Source: Acanthochromis polyacanthus (Eukaryota > Chordata > Actinopteri > Pomacentridae). From it: a stretch of 64,000 bases of DNA. Below are positions 1 to 11,561 of the stretch, in pieces; within the stretch, counting starts at the first letter, position 1, and each line of letters opens with the position of its first letter. The notes beneath the pieces are model-generated. The model saw only the letters and a program-made list of their open reading frames with translations, searched no databases and was not told the DNA's origin. The DNA lies in NCBI RefSeq assembly GCF_021347895.1, contig NC_067132.1:30205257-30269256 (forward strand). The letters run 5' to 3'. The translations under genes and the position numbers were made by a program.

Positions 1-620
1 AGAAAATTCACCAGAAAAACAATTCTCTAAAGGAGATCACTGGTTTGGATAGATCTGTTAAATTTTCAAACATTTTGTTGGACGTCGATTAATGTAAACG
101 ATCAGCGGGGTTCTTGATTAAGGAAATGATCTTTAGGAAGAAACGGACAACAAAACCTCTGATTTCTCTCCTTTAAATTCGCTCTTGGCAGCCTGATGTT
201 CTGTCGTTTCGTCCTGTGAGCTCAGATTTCTTCAGCCTCCAGATGTGCGGATGTGGAAGCGTCTAAACCCTCGACACGTGCCTGTTTTCTATCTTTTTAA
301 AATCGTTTGGCTTCTCTCGGCTCGTTCAGAATCACAGAATCTACAGAATCTTCTCTTTTTGTTGTTGTTGATGAACCGGCTGAAGCACTGGTGTAAATAC
401 TGGCCGAGAGCAAAAACTACCGAGCTAATTTATTCTGGGGACACGATGGGCTTGAATGGGGGGGGTTTGTATGCTGTACTTCTTTTCTTTTACCACTAGG
501 GGGCGTCGCTGTCCAGCAGAGTGGACGGAGTTTGCTCCTCTCTCTGCGGGGCTTTCCTTCGTTCATTCAGGCTTCTGCTTTCATTTGCTTTTTAAATGTG
601 CAGGAAAATAAACTTTGATG
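1..620 (+). other. AT-rich stretch, possible 3' end of an upstream gene
   Basis: No convincing coding exon is seen. An AATAAA hexamer lies at 607-612, followed by a T/G-rich stretch, so this could be the 3' UTR of a plus-strand gene lying left of the window. The 84-codon open frame at 245-499 has no recognisable motif and I do not treat it as a gene. Confidence 0.25.
493..507 (+). promoter_or_regulatory. CTCF-like motif
   Basis: CCACTAGGGGGCGTC matches the core of the vertebrate CTCF consensus closely. Similar matches occur at 6458-6476, 10256-10271 and 29407-29423. This is a motif match only; whether it is bound is unknown. Confidence 0.35.
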
Positions 621-2248
621 ATTTGCTGTAGCTCTGCTGCTTCCTGGTGTCTTTGTTCTCGTCAACGGTGGAATATTTAGAATAATCTGTTTAATCCTGA
701 GTCTTTTTTTAGGCATTTCCTTCCTTTTCTTTGCCATTTATGAAAGTTTATTGAGTATCTTTGGATTTCTGACTTTAGGGCTCAGGTTGGCAGATTAAAT
801 GCACAAGTTCTGCTGTTTATTCTTTCATCAGATCACTGGATTTATTATCAGCAGGTTAGATTTGTTTAAAATCGTGCTGCAGGAGCTCAGATTTACTGTC
901 ATTGAACATCGTGCATTCTGAAGCCTGTCTGACCGTTTAAATGTTGATTATTTGTCGTTCTTCTCAACAAAATGAAGCATCAACAAGTGAAAATTAAGCG
1001 TCAAAATATTTGACAGAGTGACTAATTTTGACTTATAGTGAATATTTCTCTGAGCAGGAGGATGGAAATAAACAGGTGACAAACGATGAATGAATGAAAT
1101 ACTGTTTAACTGAAGCCACAGTGGGGAAAACGTAGGTCAGAGATTTTATTGTCATTTTCATACACAAGAGAGCAAAATTTTGTTTGTTGATCAGTGACTA
1201 CAGTGGAACAGAAACATCAATAAAACTGTACATCACATTAAAATATAAACATCTTAATAAACTAATAAACAGCAAAAAAAAATCAGATAAAAACAATCCA
1301 GTCTCTTAAAGTGCATAAAGTCTCTTGTCAGGTGGGTGTTTATGTGGGGATGAGGGACGGTCCATTAATAAAGAGATGTAGAAAACATCAACAGAAATAA
1401 ATAAATAAATACAATAGAGCTGATATTTTACTGTTAATGATTTAAAAAATGCACATTTCTGTTTTATTAATGAAAAATGTAAATGTACAAACTTAATATT
1501 ACTTCAGTACTTCTAACTCACAGTTCCATTCAAAACACTTTTCCAGAACTTGTAGCTCAACATGTGGAGCTTTGGACTGGTGAATTTCTTTCCTCATCCT
1601 CATTTTGTTTATTGGTTGATTCTTGTTTTGTTTGGGACATTTAATGTTTTGTATTATTTACATCATTTAATCTGAACTCACCCCTTTTTTTGTGTTTCGT
1701 TTTAGTTGTATATTCTGTTGTGTTAAATGTTCTCCCAATAATTTGCTTCTTTTCTGGGTGAAACTGAAACTCCCAGAGTGGAGTCGTCTGGCATTTGATA
1801 TTTTGAGATCATCCAGTGTGTTTTCTGCTCCTGTAGTGGCGCCACAGTTTCACTTGGCTAAACGGTTAGCAATGCTAACAGCTGAACATCCTCAGTCTGC
1901 TCTAGTGGGGAGACAGGAACTTTTTAAGTGGTTTTACTTCAATCAGATCATGTGCATGTGCTCATCTGGTGAGGTCAGAGTGCATTCGCTAGTTGACAGA
2001 CTAAAAAAGAGGAACAGAGAATTCAGATAAGAAATACTAATGGAGAGAGTAGCCTTAGGAAGCAGAACTAAGAGAAAAGCTGCAGAGAAAGACGAGGTGG
2101 TCATACATGAGTCAGGTTATGTCATGGAACTGTACGGGCAGAGCTTTAGAACCATTTTTCTTCAACCTTCTGATTTGAAATTTCAAAACTTCTAGACATC
2201 CTCTATCCATTTCACATTAATGTCATATTCTCTTTGTTCAGTCAAACC
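621..2248. other. Intergenic, no gene recognised
   Basis: Mostly AT-rich single-copy-looking sequence. A 112-codon open frame at 1692-2030 shows no domain or motif. From about 1137 there is a stretch beginning with a TTTATTGTCATTTTCAT-type end, listed separately. Nothing else can be supported. Confidence 0.5.
1137..1330 (-). mobile_element. L2-type LINE 3' end relic
   Basis: The words TTTATTGTCATTTTCATACA and GCAAAATTTTG are typical of the 3' end of fish L2-type LINEs read on the minus strand. No coding part is left. The right limit is approximate. Confidence 0.4.
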
Positions 2249-4539
2249 TCAGAGGTCCAGGGTGTCCTGACTGGACTGGAGTTCTTCTGGCAGAGTCAAT
2301 AAGCCGGTGTTTATGTTTCCAAGACTTTCTGGATCTTTATCTTCACTTCTAATGCATCTGTAAATAAAAAGAAATCAAATTCACAACATGTAGAGATAAA
2401 AACCAGTTCCTTATTTGTTCTTCCTCAGTATAAAGTGCAAAAATAAATCTTCACAGTAATCATGATTCATACTTTCTTTTTAAAAAGTATCTTCTTTTCA
2501 GTGACTTTAATGTAAAACTAACTTCACGTCAACAGTTTCCTCCTTTAACACGTTCCCTCACATACTGTTATTTATTTTATTTAACCAGATAATAGACCCA
2601 TTGTAGTTCACACAGAGCAGCAGAGAAGTTTCATAGAAAAGGTCTACTTACATGATTTCTTCATTATTTGATCTTTCTGTAGTGTTTTCTTGTTGACCTG
2701 AGAAATGTTCAGAAAGCCTCATCAACACAAACAACAAACAAGAAATAAATTCCAAAGTGGAGGAAGAACATCTTCTTACCTTTTTTCATTTTCCAGAACA
2801 GAAACAGACCGACTGCTGCTGGAACCAGAACAGCTCCAATCACTGCACCTATGATTCCTCCATTGACTGATTTCCCTGAAATATAAAAGATTCAGTTAAT
2901 TTTCTGTCTCTGGAAGCTCCATGATGGAGTTTTGTGATCTTTGATGTCTGCAGGTCAAACACATCTTCCAGATAATCAGAGGAACTTTTGCTGTTTTACC
3001 TCCACTTATCTTCACAGAGGTGTCACTTATCAGCGTCTCCTCAGCATTACTGAGTTGACAGCTGTACATTCCCTCCTGCTCTGAAGATAAGTCCACTTAC
3101 TTGTTCTAGACAGAGTTCTAGTCATGTTGTTTCTGCAAGTTGTGACGGTGCAGCTGTAGACCAGATCAGTATGACTGTGTGAGAGGATCAGAGAACTACT
3201 GATGCTGTAAAGCTGCTCTTCATTCTGCTGGACTGTGGTTGTGTTGTGGAGGTTGATGTTGGATGGAGGTGTGGTGGACCAGGTGAGCTCAGGTTGAGGG
3301 TAGATCCCCTCTGAGCTGCAGCTCATCCTGTTTTCTACCTGCTGGATGTTCACTTCATGGACTGGAGCTGTGAAAGAAAAAGAGAATTTAGATGCACAGA
3401 CGGAGTAACTAATATTTAGAAGTTAAATTTAACTATTAAACATTTTTGAAATTTCAAAAGCACTAAACAAACAAGTTGATGGTTTTCTGTACTTATCACA
3501 TGCCATGAACTTTAAGGTTGATATAGGAAGCTTTGTCTCCATTGATGGTCCTGGTGAAACACTCATATCTTCCTTCATCCTGAACCTTCACTCCTGTCAG
3601 CTGCAGTGAGGCGTTTCCTCTGGAGATCTGGTCCTTGAACAGTGACGTCCTGTTTCTGTAGTTCTGGTGCTGATCTCCAAGCTGGTCTTGGTTGCTATAG
3701 AAGTGCACATGAAGTCCTTTCATATGAATCCAGTGGATGACGATATGATCAGCGACCTGGAAGCTGCACAGTAAGATGCATCTCTCCATATAAACACAGG
3801 ACACCTCAGTATCTGCAACATCAGGTAAAGACCACGTTAGTGAGAGACTCAGACCTGCATCAGAAACACAGATTTAGTTGTTTAGTTACGGAAAAGTGGA
3901 AAACCCGAAACACAGAGCTTTAGCGTTGCTTTTATTCCAGTTGTAATGACTTCTGTGGAATGTAAACATGAATAAAATCTGTGTCTAAATAAAACTTAGC
4001 AGATTTTTTGTCCAGTTAACAGAATGTTGGTTTTTCTATGGGATTTGTTGACAGCAGGATAAATACAGGGTATTATCAGGTTAATGTTTTTTTCTAGATT
4101 TAAGGCATCTATTAACAGAAATGTAATATAATATTTCATTTGTAGAATAATTCTGTGTATCTAATGAGGAGAAATTGTCTCAGATTTATCTAAATGTTTT
4201 CATCATTTCTCTCCTGACTAAAGATGTCCTCAGCTCCTCCTCTGTTCACCTGAGAACTTCTACCTGCAGTTTCTCTGCCTCTCACCGGCAACTTCTGATT
4301 CTGGATGTTAACAACCCACATAAACCAGTTCAGTCCTGCTCCTTTTGCACAGTTGAGGAACAGAAAAACAGAGTTTGTCCTCTACAGTTAAGTAGACCAA
4401 CTCATACAGAGGTCAGCTTTTTAAAACTGAGGCTCTAATAAGAAAAACAAAAGTTTTTATAATCAGGCAGCGTTCACTCACCTCCTCTGGAAACAGTCAG
4501 CTTCCACAGAAAGATCAAAAAAAGCATGAAAAGATTCAT
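2249..4539 (-). CDS. Unit A: two-Ig B7/HHLA2-like membrane receptor
   Basis: Spliced model on the minus strand: 4539-4482 (signal peptide starting MNLFMLFLIFLW), 3812-3504 (V-like Ig), 3367-3101 (C-like Ig), 2875-2780 (transmembrane), 2697-2652 and 2357-2249 (tail, stop TGA). The lengths sum to 885 bases, an exact 294-residue frame, and every Ig-exon boundary is phase 1. The V domain shows SCVYMERCILLCSF, a core Trp (IHWIH) and DEGRYECF with the F-strand Cys. The C-like domain shows [18 protein letters not shown] and LVYSCTV. The transmembrane exon encodes a Gly/Val/Ala-rich helix ending in WKMKKG, and the tail ends LQSSQDTLDL. Fish proteins of this type are usually called HHLA2-like or CD276/butyrophilin-like, which would make it a T-cell co-signalling receptor at the cell surface; that is by family resemblance only. 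Two oddities: the V exon donor reads GC, not GT, and the third Ig exon is mostly deleted and must be skipped. Confidence 0.7.
3000..3094 (-). pseudogene. Remnant of third Ig exon in unit A
   Basis: The last third of the third-Ig exon survives (EQEGMYSCQLSNAEETLISD, donor after 3000). Its first two thirds and the whole preceding intron are gone. The C-like exon donor (GTAAGT at 3100) runs straight into this remnant, so no intron of usable length separates them. Splicing from 3101 to 2875 keeps the frame. Unit C carries the same junction. Confidence 0.75.
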
Positions 4540-5592
4540 CGTGGTGATAATTCCTGCTTCATATGAAGTCACAGAGCAGATCTGAAAGTTATAGACTGAA
4601 CTTCTTCAGGCTGACAAGGTTTTCAGAAAGCTGGGAAACTTCCTCATTTAACATTTAACATGAAATTGATATGAAACCATGGTACTGCTGATCCCAACTG
4701 CAGCGTGCATAAAAGGGAAGTTTACGGAGGACGTGTTTAAAAACCGCAAAAAAAAACAGACATGACCATCAGATGGCGTTTATGGGGATGTTTGTATTCG
4801 AAACACTGAAATAAAGATTAGAATTTAAAACTGTATTTTTTAATACTTTATTTTATTTTTTACTACAATATTTCTATATTTACAATTTTGTGTAATTTTC
4901 TGTTTACTGTAAACTTCCCAAGAATCTCTAAAGCAGCAGAAAGTCACTCCACATCCACATTAAAGTTCGTCCACATTAATGCATCTGTGAGTTTAACACA
5001 ACAGATCTGCTGCAGAAAGTGAACTGGAGAGGATTAAAAAAGAAAAGTGAGAGCAGATGAGAGATTGATTTCAGCAACATCCAAAGTTCACAAACACACA
5101 GACTCCTTCATGCTGTTTCTTTATTCTCTGAGTGCTGCTGAATGTGATCAAAGGTTTGTTCTGTGGAGCATGAACACCTTTTCTTTGTAAAATCCAGTCT
5201 GAACAAATCGTGTCTCAAATCTGTGTAAATAAAAATATAAATCTTGTTGGACAAAATCCAGAAGGAAGGTTCAGACTTAAAAACAAAGTGATCATGAAGA
5301 AAGTAAAACTGAAACTGTAAATTCAGAAGAACATGAAATGAAATGCAGAACTGAACTGATGAGTTTTTAAAACAGATAAAAAAACATGTGAACAAGTAAA
5401 ACTGACAGGATCCACGTTATTACAGCAGATTTAGATTTTATCTTGATTTCATGTTTTCAGCTGAACGCCGTCAACATTTAGAGTTTATTGTTTGTTACTA
5501 ATAAAAACCAGCAGATTCTCAGTTTGACACCACATCATGACTCCTTGTGGGCGTCACCATGGAAACTAAAGGATCCACAAATGTTTAAGAGT
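4540..5592. other. Upstream flank of unit A, duplicated at unit B
   Basis: No coding exon is seen. The stretch just upstream of the unit A start, and about 4800-5190, are clearly homologous to 14992-15590 upstream of unit B. The duplicated block therefore included the promoter side of the gene. Shared words include TTCCTGCTTCA next to the start and CACTCCACATCCACATTAAA near 4950. Confidence 0.6.
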
Positions 5593-5607
5593 AAGAGTGG
5601 TGGTGAT

Positions 5608-6386
5608 ATACTCTGGTCGGACACATGTTGAAACCAATGAGAGATGCGCGTTCCAAGCTTATCCAATTTAAAATACTTCATCGACTATACTGGACACCGG
5701 TAAGGCTTCATAAGGCAAAAATTAGCTTAGCCAATATGTGTTGGAGATGTCATTCTGACCCAGGTGATATGATCCATATGTTTCTCACTTGTCCAAAACT
5801 GTCAGGTTATTGGAACAAAGTAATGGAGAAGTTATGCTATTCTCTGAAAACAAAAACTGTCTTGACCCCTCAGCTTTGCCTTTTGAATAACTTGGACTCT
5901 TCCACTGGTTTAAGAGAAAAAAAGGTTCTCTGGTTGAAGACTGCCCTGACCACAGCCAAAAGGGTGATTGTAAGACATTGGAAAGGACAAAATGATCCTA
6001 CTTTTTCAGAATGGCTCAGCACATTATCAGAGACTGCCTCATACGAACGTCTAATATATAAAATAAATGGACAAATTGATATTTTTGAAGAGATTTGGGA
6101 ACCGTTTCTATCTAATTGTAAAGAATCCTAACTTTGACCAGAGATAATATTTTGGGTGCCTTTCTTTTTCTTTTCTTTTCTTTATGATTGTTCCATTATG
6201 ACTGGCTGTGGGGTTGAGGTTCCGGGTTTTGGGATGAAAAGTAAGAAAATGTTTCCTTCCTTATTGTATTACTTAGAAGATACCGCACTGGTTGCATATA
6301 TTTATTCTAATCTTGTAATACTGCTTTTCTGTAACTTGTAACATTTTGCTGTGAAGGAATAAATAAATATAATATTGAAAAAAAAA
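5608..6386 (+). mobile_element. 5'-truncated L1-type LINE with 15-bp target duplication
   Basis: The open frame 5625-6131 is the end of a L1/Tx1-type ORF2: it holds a CCHC-like knuckle (CWRCHSDPGDMIHMFLTC) and stops at TAA. An A-rich tail ends at about 6386. The 15-bp direct repeat AAGAGTGGTGGTGAT flanks it at 5593-5607 and 6387-6401, which marks one target-primed insertion that copied only the last ~780 bases. Confidence 0.85.
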
Positions 6387-6401
6387 AAGAGTGGTGGTGA
6401 T

Positions 6402-6838
6402 GACGTGTTTGATCTGACTGATTTGGTGTTTTCAAAGCTCTGATCAATAAAACTGTCCACCAGCAGGCGGCGCTCTGACTCCATGTTTCCACAGCAGCTG
6501 ATCATCAACTCCAGTCTACAGGTGGAAAGGAACTGAGTACTCGAGTACTGCAGTGTTGAGGTACTTCATCGTCCATTGACTTCATGTGGAAATATTTCAC
6601 TTTTTACTGCATTTATTCAGCTGCTTCAGTTGGTTTTCACGTGTTTCAGCTTCTAAAATGTGAATAAAAGCAGCCTGCATTATTAAGAAGCAGTTCAAAT
6701 GAGCTCCACCTCCGTTAACTCCAGCATTAAAGTCCATCCATGTTGTAACCATCAATAATAATGATCAATGAGAGCAGGAGGAAAACTTACAGGATCAGGA
6801 CTCTGAATCACCAGTGTCCTTCTGCTCTTTAACCTTTG
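6402..6838. other. Intergenic, no gene
   Basis: No exon or repeat is recognised. A CTCF-like word (CCAGCAGGCGGCGCTCT) lies near 6458-6476. Confidence 0.4.
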
Positions 6839-6842
6839 TGTT

Positions 6843-6955
6843 GTCCTGTGGGTGAAATTGACCCGTTTTAAAGTTTGAAAATGTGTATGTGTGTGTGTGT
6901 GTGTGGGGGGGGGGGGGTATTTTCACAGCAAATCTTGTAATGTCCACATTTTCAG
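6843..6955 (+). mobile_element. piggyBac-like MITE end fragment
   Basis: After a TTAA at 6839-6842 the sequence GTTGTCCTGTGGGTGAAATT and GACCCGTTTTAAAGTTTG matches the ends of the two larger MITEs at 23888-24352 and 26472-27655. The other end is missing; the piece is interrupted by a GT/G microsatellite. Confidence 0.55.
6882..6917 (+). repeat. (GT)n followed by a 13-base G run
   Basis: A simple GT repeat passes into an uninterrupted G tract ending about 6917, inside the MITE fragment. Confidence 0.9.
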
Positions 6956-7112
6956 ACAAACTCTGTCCACCTTGATAATAAGTTGGAGTGGTCTCCAAAT
7001 GTTGACTTCATCTAAAAGGGCCAGAGCCGACTGTTCAGCCTCAGAAGACTTGGATCTTTAGACATGTGCAGTAAGATGCTGCAGATGTTTTATCAGTCTG
7101 TGGTAGCAGGTG

Positions 7113-8765
7113 TGTTATGGTTATGATCCTGCTCCTGCCCTTTTTCTCCCCTTTTCCTTTTCTTCCCCATTATTGTCCTTTGTGTGTGTTTTTGGGCTTG
7201 TGTGTCTCTGTCTCGCTCTGTCTGTTGTCTTCCCCTTCTGTCTCTCTCTCCCGGTCACTCGCCCTCGAGCTCGGCCTGCTGATTGCCCTCAATGGGCATC
7301 AGCTGCAGTAATCAGTCAATTCCTCTCACATGTTCCCTCAGCAATACAAACCCTCTGCTTCCTTCAGTCATTGCTGGCTCATTGTGTTGTGTAAACATGC
7401 AGTTTCAGATGCCACTTCCCCTTTTCAGATTATATCAGTTTTGGTTGTCTTCACTTTTCACCCTTTTTGTGGATTACCCTTTTTGGACCCTGGTGTGTGC
7501 TTGGACTTCAGTTTGCTTTTGCCTTCAGTTGTTGTTCCCTCGTATGTAAGTACTAGTGATGGTGAGATGAAGCCTCATGAGGCATTGAACCACTTGAACC
7601 AACTGGTTCGAGAAATGTTTCATTTCTTGAAGCTTCATGAGCACATGAAACCACCTACTGGTGAAGTGTATAATCACAGGCAGCTGTATCTGAACCACAT
7701 GCCTGATGCACTGAATCATTGTTCATTATGGCTGTTGGGAATGACTATGAAAAACAAAAAAATGTATGATCAAATAATTTCTATAGATAAATGATCACAT
7801 ATGTGTATAATAAAATATATTTTCATGTATTCTGTGTGTAAATTTTCCCCAAAATGGTATCATATAATGTAGCAGGTTGTGTAATAATGTCTGTCTCCTT
7901 ATGGCATGGCCTTATGCAGGCAGAGGACAGAGAAAGTTCTTGTGGAACTAGGAAGATTGTACTGAATATGCTTGTGTAACTTAGACAAGGATGTACAGGA
8001 AAGGGGAGATTTTATTCATTTTATTCAGAAGTAACAGGTTTTAAACGATTCCTTTTTTTAAAAAAAACAAACACCTCAGCTTTGAATAAAATAAATGGTG
8101 AAAAATACAGTTCTTGATAAGCAAACCTAATGTGTCTGTAATAATGTTAGATTTAGCTTACCTTATTAGGAGTTAAAAAATCAAAATGTTCCCACACAGG
8201 GGAAAGTTTCCACTTCCTTGTTGGCTCCTTCCTATCACCTATCTTTCTCTCCTCACTCTCCTAACTCTCCAAACTATCTCTCTCTCTCTAAACTCTTCAA
8301 ACTATATAAACACTATCAAAACTCTATCCAAACTCTCGACTGACCACAACTCTCTATCAAAACCCACATTTTGAACGGAGCCTGAGGGGTTTATTCTGCT
8401 GTCAGACCTCACAGCAAACTCTGAACCACTTTCCGAAGCAGTCACGTGGTTCAGCCAGGCAACGAGGCTTCGGACGTCATCATTTTTGGCTCCTCCCCTA
8501 AATGAAGCAAGCCTCGATACGCGCTTCATGGAAACGCCCCCTCCATTACTCGACATGCTTTGAAGCCTCGGCACATCTCATAACATCACCAGTAAGTACC
8601 TTTTGTAGCTTTGTCGTTTGCCACAGTTTGGTTTTGTTTTTTGCCGTTTCAGTCCCGTCTTCAGTTTGTTATAGTGTTGTTGAAATAAACTTTTTATTAT
8701 TATCATGCCCAGCTGCCTGCCAACTATGTCTGCACCTGGGTTCACCACACACCCACGTTGTAACA
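7113..8765 (+). mobile_element. Solo LTR (about 607 bp before its own interruption)
   Basis: It begins TGTTATGG and ends GTTGTAACA, giving matched TGTTA/TAACA ends. The 5-bp duplication AGGTG flanks it at 7108-7112 and 8766-8770. An AATAAA at 8684-8689 fits an LTR polyadenylation signal in plus orientation. No internal retroviral or gag-pol coding is present, so recombination between two LTRs probably left only this one. A hAT element splits it. Gypsy-like or endogenous-retrovirus origin cannot be decided. Confidence 0.8.
7554..8591. mobile_element. Non-autonomous hAT element, 1038 bp
   Basis: Exact 8-bp target duplication GTAAGTAC at 7546-7553 and 8592-8599. The ends are inverted and similar (TAGTGATGGTGAGATG; the other end reads TGGTGATGTTATGAGATG on the opposite strand). 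8-bp duplications are typical of the hAT superfamily. No transposase frame is seen. A related end lies at 34622. Confidence 0.85.
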
Positions 8766-9414
8766 AGGTGTCCTGTTTTATGCTGCAGTCTGCTGGGGAG
8801 GCAGTTTAAAGAACAAGGATGCAAGATGTCTGAACAAACTGATTAAAAAAAGATGCTCTGTGGCTGGAATCAGATTGAACACATTGGAGGATGAGGTGGA
8901 GAGACGGGCACTGAGCAAGATGAAGGCCATTCTGACCAACATGGATCATCCACTTCACATCTGCCTCAGTGAACAACAAAACATCAGTGGACGACTCCTA
9001 TCCCTGCACTGCAGGACTGAAAGATTGAGGAAATATTTCTTGACATCAGCAGTCAGGCTATTCAATTCAAAATTATACAGATAAGAACCCTGACAACTGA
9101 ATTTCCCTTAAGGTATAAATAAAGTTATTCTATTCTATTTTCAACATTTCAAAGTCAGAATTAGACTTTGTTTCTTTGAAAAGCTTCACAAAAGGAAGAT
9201 GTTTAGTTTTTAATGTTGGATTTAAAGTGACATGAAGCTCAGATGTGACCAAAGGCAAAAATCTGTCTCCGAAATCAACATTAAAATTGAGAGAATGATG
9301 TCAAATCTGGTAGAAACGCAACGTCTGCGCAGGCACACTGAGCTTAGCTAACGTCTTCTGGAAGCTTCTGGGGAGAGATGGCGGGAGGAGAAGAAGGACT
9401 AGAAAATGGAGCTG

Positions 9415-9576
9415 CTTTTTGGAGGAGAAACTAAGGAGGCTGAGGTGAGGAAGATGGTGTTTTATTCCAGGAAGGTTCAGTAAAGTTTGACTGAGACAAC
9501 CTGGACTCATTCAGGAGGCTTTATGACGAGTTAGCTAGCTAACGGCCGGAAATAGCCGTTAGCTAGGTTAGCATCC
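9415..9576 (+). repeat. Direct repeat copy 1 (about 160 bp)
   Basis: This block, with GTGAGGAAGATGGTGTTTTA and GCCGGAAATAGCCGTTAGCT, recurs at 10596-10761 with few differences. No mobile-element family is recognised. Confidence 0.85.
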
Positions 9577-10255
9577 TGTTCGCTAACATGTTTTCAGTGA
9601 ACTGGACTGTGCAGCTGTTTGTGGAGCTAAATGTTGGATTTTAGGGCACAAACGGAGTCAACCTGTGAGTAAGTCATTATCCCTGTTAGTTAACTGAAGT
9701 CAGTAAACTTATTTAGATTTAATTAGCTGTTAGTTAGCAGGTTTACAGTGTGGAGGACTCACTCTACAGTTGTTGACACCTGCTAATATTCTTGTGTTTT
9801 TTAATACAGTCTGTTATTAAAAGCTGCAGAAGAAAAGTGATGTGACAGCTGAAGTGAAAATCAACACAGTTCAGTCTGCAGGTTTACAACAAAGTTCCAG
9901 GAAGCAGCAGTAATTTGTAATTTTGCGGCTGTGGGCGTCATAGGGTTAAATGGATTTTGCAATACAGCGGTTGTGGTGAATGTGACGGTTTCACAAATAA
10001 ATAATAAAGTTGCCAGTGTAGAAAGGCTATCACATCTTAGTGTACTTATGTTGGATGTTTTTGTAGTGACTGTGTGTGTTTTGTGTGTTGTTGGTCCTGC
10101 AGTGAGCTGTAGATGCAGGAAAATGAGTGTGTGGCTGCTATGAGACAGTCAGACAGCAAGAAGAAGCCTCACACAGCAGTGGACATGAAGGATGTCTGGT
10201 CTGTGACTGAAACAGAAGCAGAGATGTGAGTTGAGCTGCTAGTTTGATGCTTTGG

Positions 10256-10271
10256 ACAGCAGGTGGCGCTG
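10256..10271 (+). promoter_or_regulatory. CTCF-like motif
   Basis: ACAGCAGGTGGCGCTG fits the vertebrate CTCF core. Motif match only. Confidence 0.3.
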
Positions 10272-10595
10272 CTGCATCAACACTGAGCTGAGACTCCAAC
10301 ATGCAGCTCTGTGTTTCTGTCTCATGTGTTCTATGTTGACATTTAGTGGAACTCTGACTTCCTGTCAATGTCCTGATCTCTGATGGAGACGACAAATAAA
10401 CGTCCATGAAGCCTGACTGCAGAACCTGCCTGAGAATCATCACCATTTGAAGTTTTCTTCAGTATCACAGTAACCCACTGATAGTTGTCACTGCATCAAC
10501 AGCTGAGAGCAACAAGGAGCTGCTCACTGGAAATTCAGAAAACTTCATTTTCCAAAGTGTGAACAAATACAGACTTGAAACGGCAAACTGAGCAA

Positions 10596-10761
10596 CTTCT
10601 TGGAGGAGAAGGAGGCTGAGGTGAGGAAGATGGTGTTTTATTCCAGGAAGGTTCATTAAAGTTTGACTGAGACAACCTGGACTCCTTCAGGAGGCTTTAT
10701 GACGAGTTAGCTAGCTAGCGGCCGGAAATAGCCGTTAGCTCCGTTAGCTAGGTTAGCATCC
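10596..10761 (+). repeat. Direct repeat copy 2 (about 160 bp)
   Basis: Partner of 9415-9576, with a small extra GTTAGCTCC unit. A short segment just before it (about 10525-10585) is repeated again at about 10770-10822, so this spot has been duplicated more than once. Confidence 0.8.
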
Positions 10762-11282
10762 CACACAGCAAATTCAGAAAACTTCACTTTCAAAAGTGTG
10801 AACAAATACAGACTTGAAAACTAATAAAATTCCAGTTGTAGCTCACAGCAGAGAATCAAGCTGTTGGTGCAACTGTGTTACCAGGAAACTGGGGCATTAC
10901 CTTTGATTGAGAGAACCAAAAGATCGATCTTATAAATCAATCTATAAAATACACAGAACTGTCAAATGATATTCTGATTAAAGTTAAATTCATCAGTACA
11001 ACCAAACGATCATATCCAGAGCTAGGATGAAGGATTTTGGCGTTCTACATTATAGAGGTTGGCAGCATTTACTCTGATGTAAAATTAACTAAACCAACAG
11101 ATGCACACAAAACATTTATTGTAGAAAATTGACAAGAAAAAAATCAACATGACAAAAATAATTTAGTCCGGTAAAACAAACCCCAGATTCGATGGTGGCC
11201 GATTTGTCATTGCGATGAAAATTGTTCTTGAGAGCACATTAGAACACACCTGATCATGTCTCTGTATAGTAAACTGTTATTT

Positions 11283-11446
11283 CAGATAATGTCCCAGCCT
11301 GTGGAGCTGTTGGAGGACAGGAGTGATGTGACGGACGGAGGCACTTCGAGTGATGGTACAGGCAGCTGAATTCTTGACCAGTTGAAGTTTATGGAGGGAT
11401 TTGTGAGGACGGCTGAAGAGGAGGGAGTCGCAGTCATAGATATGAA
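11283..11446 (-). mobile_element. L2-type LINE reverse-transcriptase fragment (3' part)
   Basis: On the minus strand it reads YDCDSLLFSRPHKSLHKLQL and ITPVLQQLHRLG, the C-terminal end of an L2-like reverse transcriptase. It probably belongs to the same insertion as 11965-12145. Confidence 0.6.
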
Positions 11447-11561
11447 GAGTTGATACAACACGCCTCTCTGAGCTACGTGCCTACAGAGACACTAAGCTAG
11501 TGGGGACAAAATTTCAGTATTTTCCATTGGTGTGTACGGGGCGAAAGCTAAAACAAGAACA

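Larger units (their letters stand above)
6956..9143 (+). mobile_element. L2-type LINE fragment, split by a solo LTR
   Basis: The two halves, 6956-7112 and 8766-9143, read together as the C-terminal part of an L2-like reverse transcriptase ORF: KGQSRLFSLRRLGSF-type then MLQMFYQSVV on the left, then NMDHPLH and a final AVRLFNSK on the right. It ends in an ATTCT-type tail after AATAAA. It is 5'-truncated and carries stops. Confidence 0.7.
9144..11282. other. Intergenic region with promoter-like and duplicated blocks
   Basis: No supported coding exon. About 9320-9440 is relatively CpG-rich, has a NRF1-like word (CTGCGCAGGC near 9327) and an ATGGCGGGAGGAGAAGAAGG segment followed by a possible splice donor, so a promoter with a first exon is conceivable. 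The rest is AT-rich with two duplicated segments listed separately. Confidence 0.3.

Noticed and set aside
3030..3353. 107-codon frame reading through the C-like exon of unit A
   Set aside because: Its end reads past the GTAAGT donor into the truncated third-Ig remnant in the wrong frame.
7110..7394. Overlapping open frames at 7110-7794
   Set aside because: They lie within the solo LTR and hAT and have low-complexity, motif-free translations.
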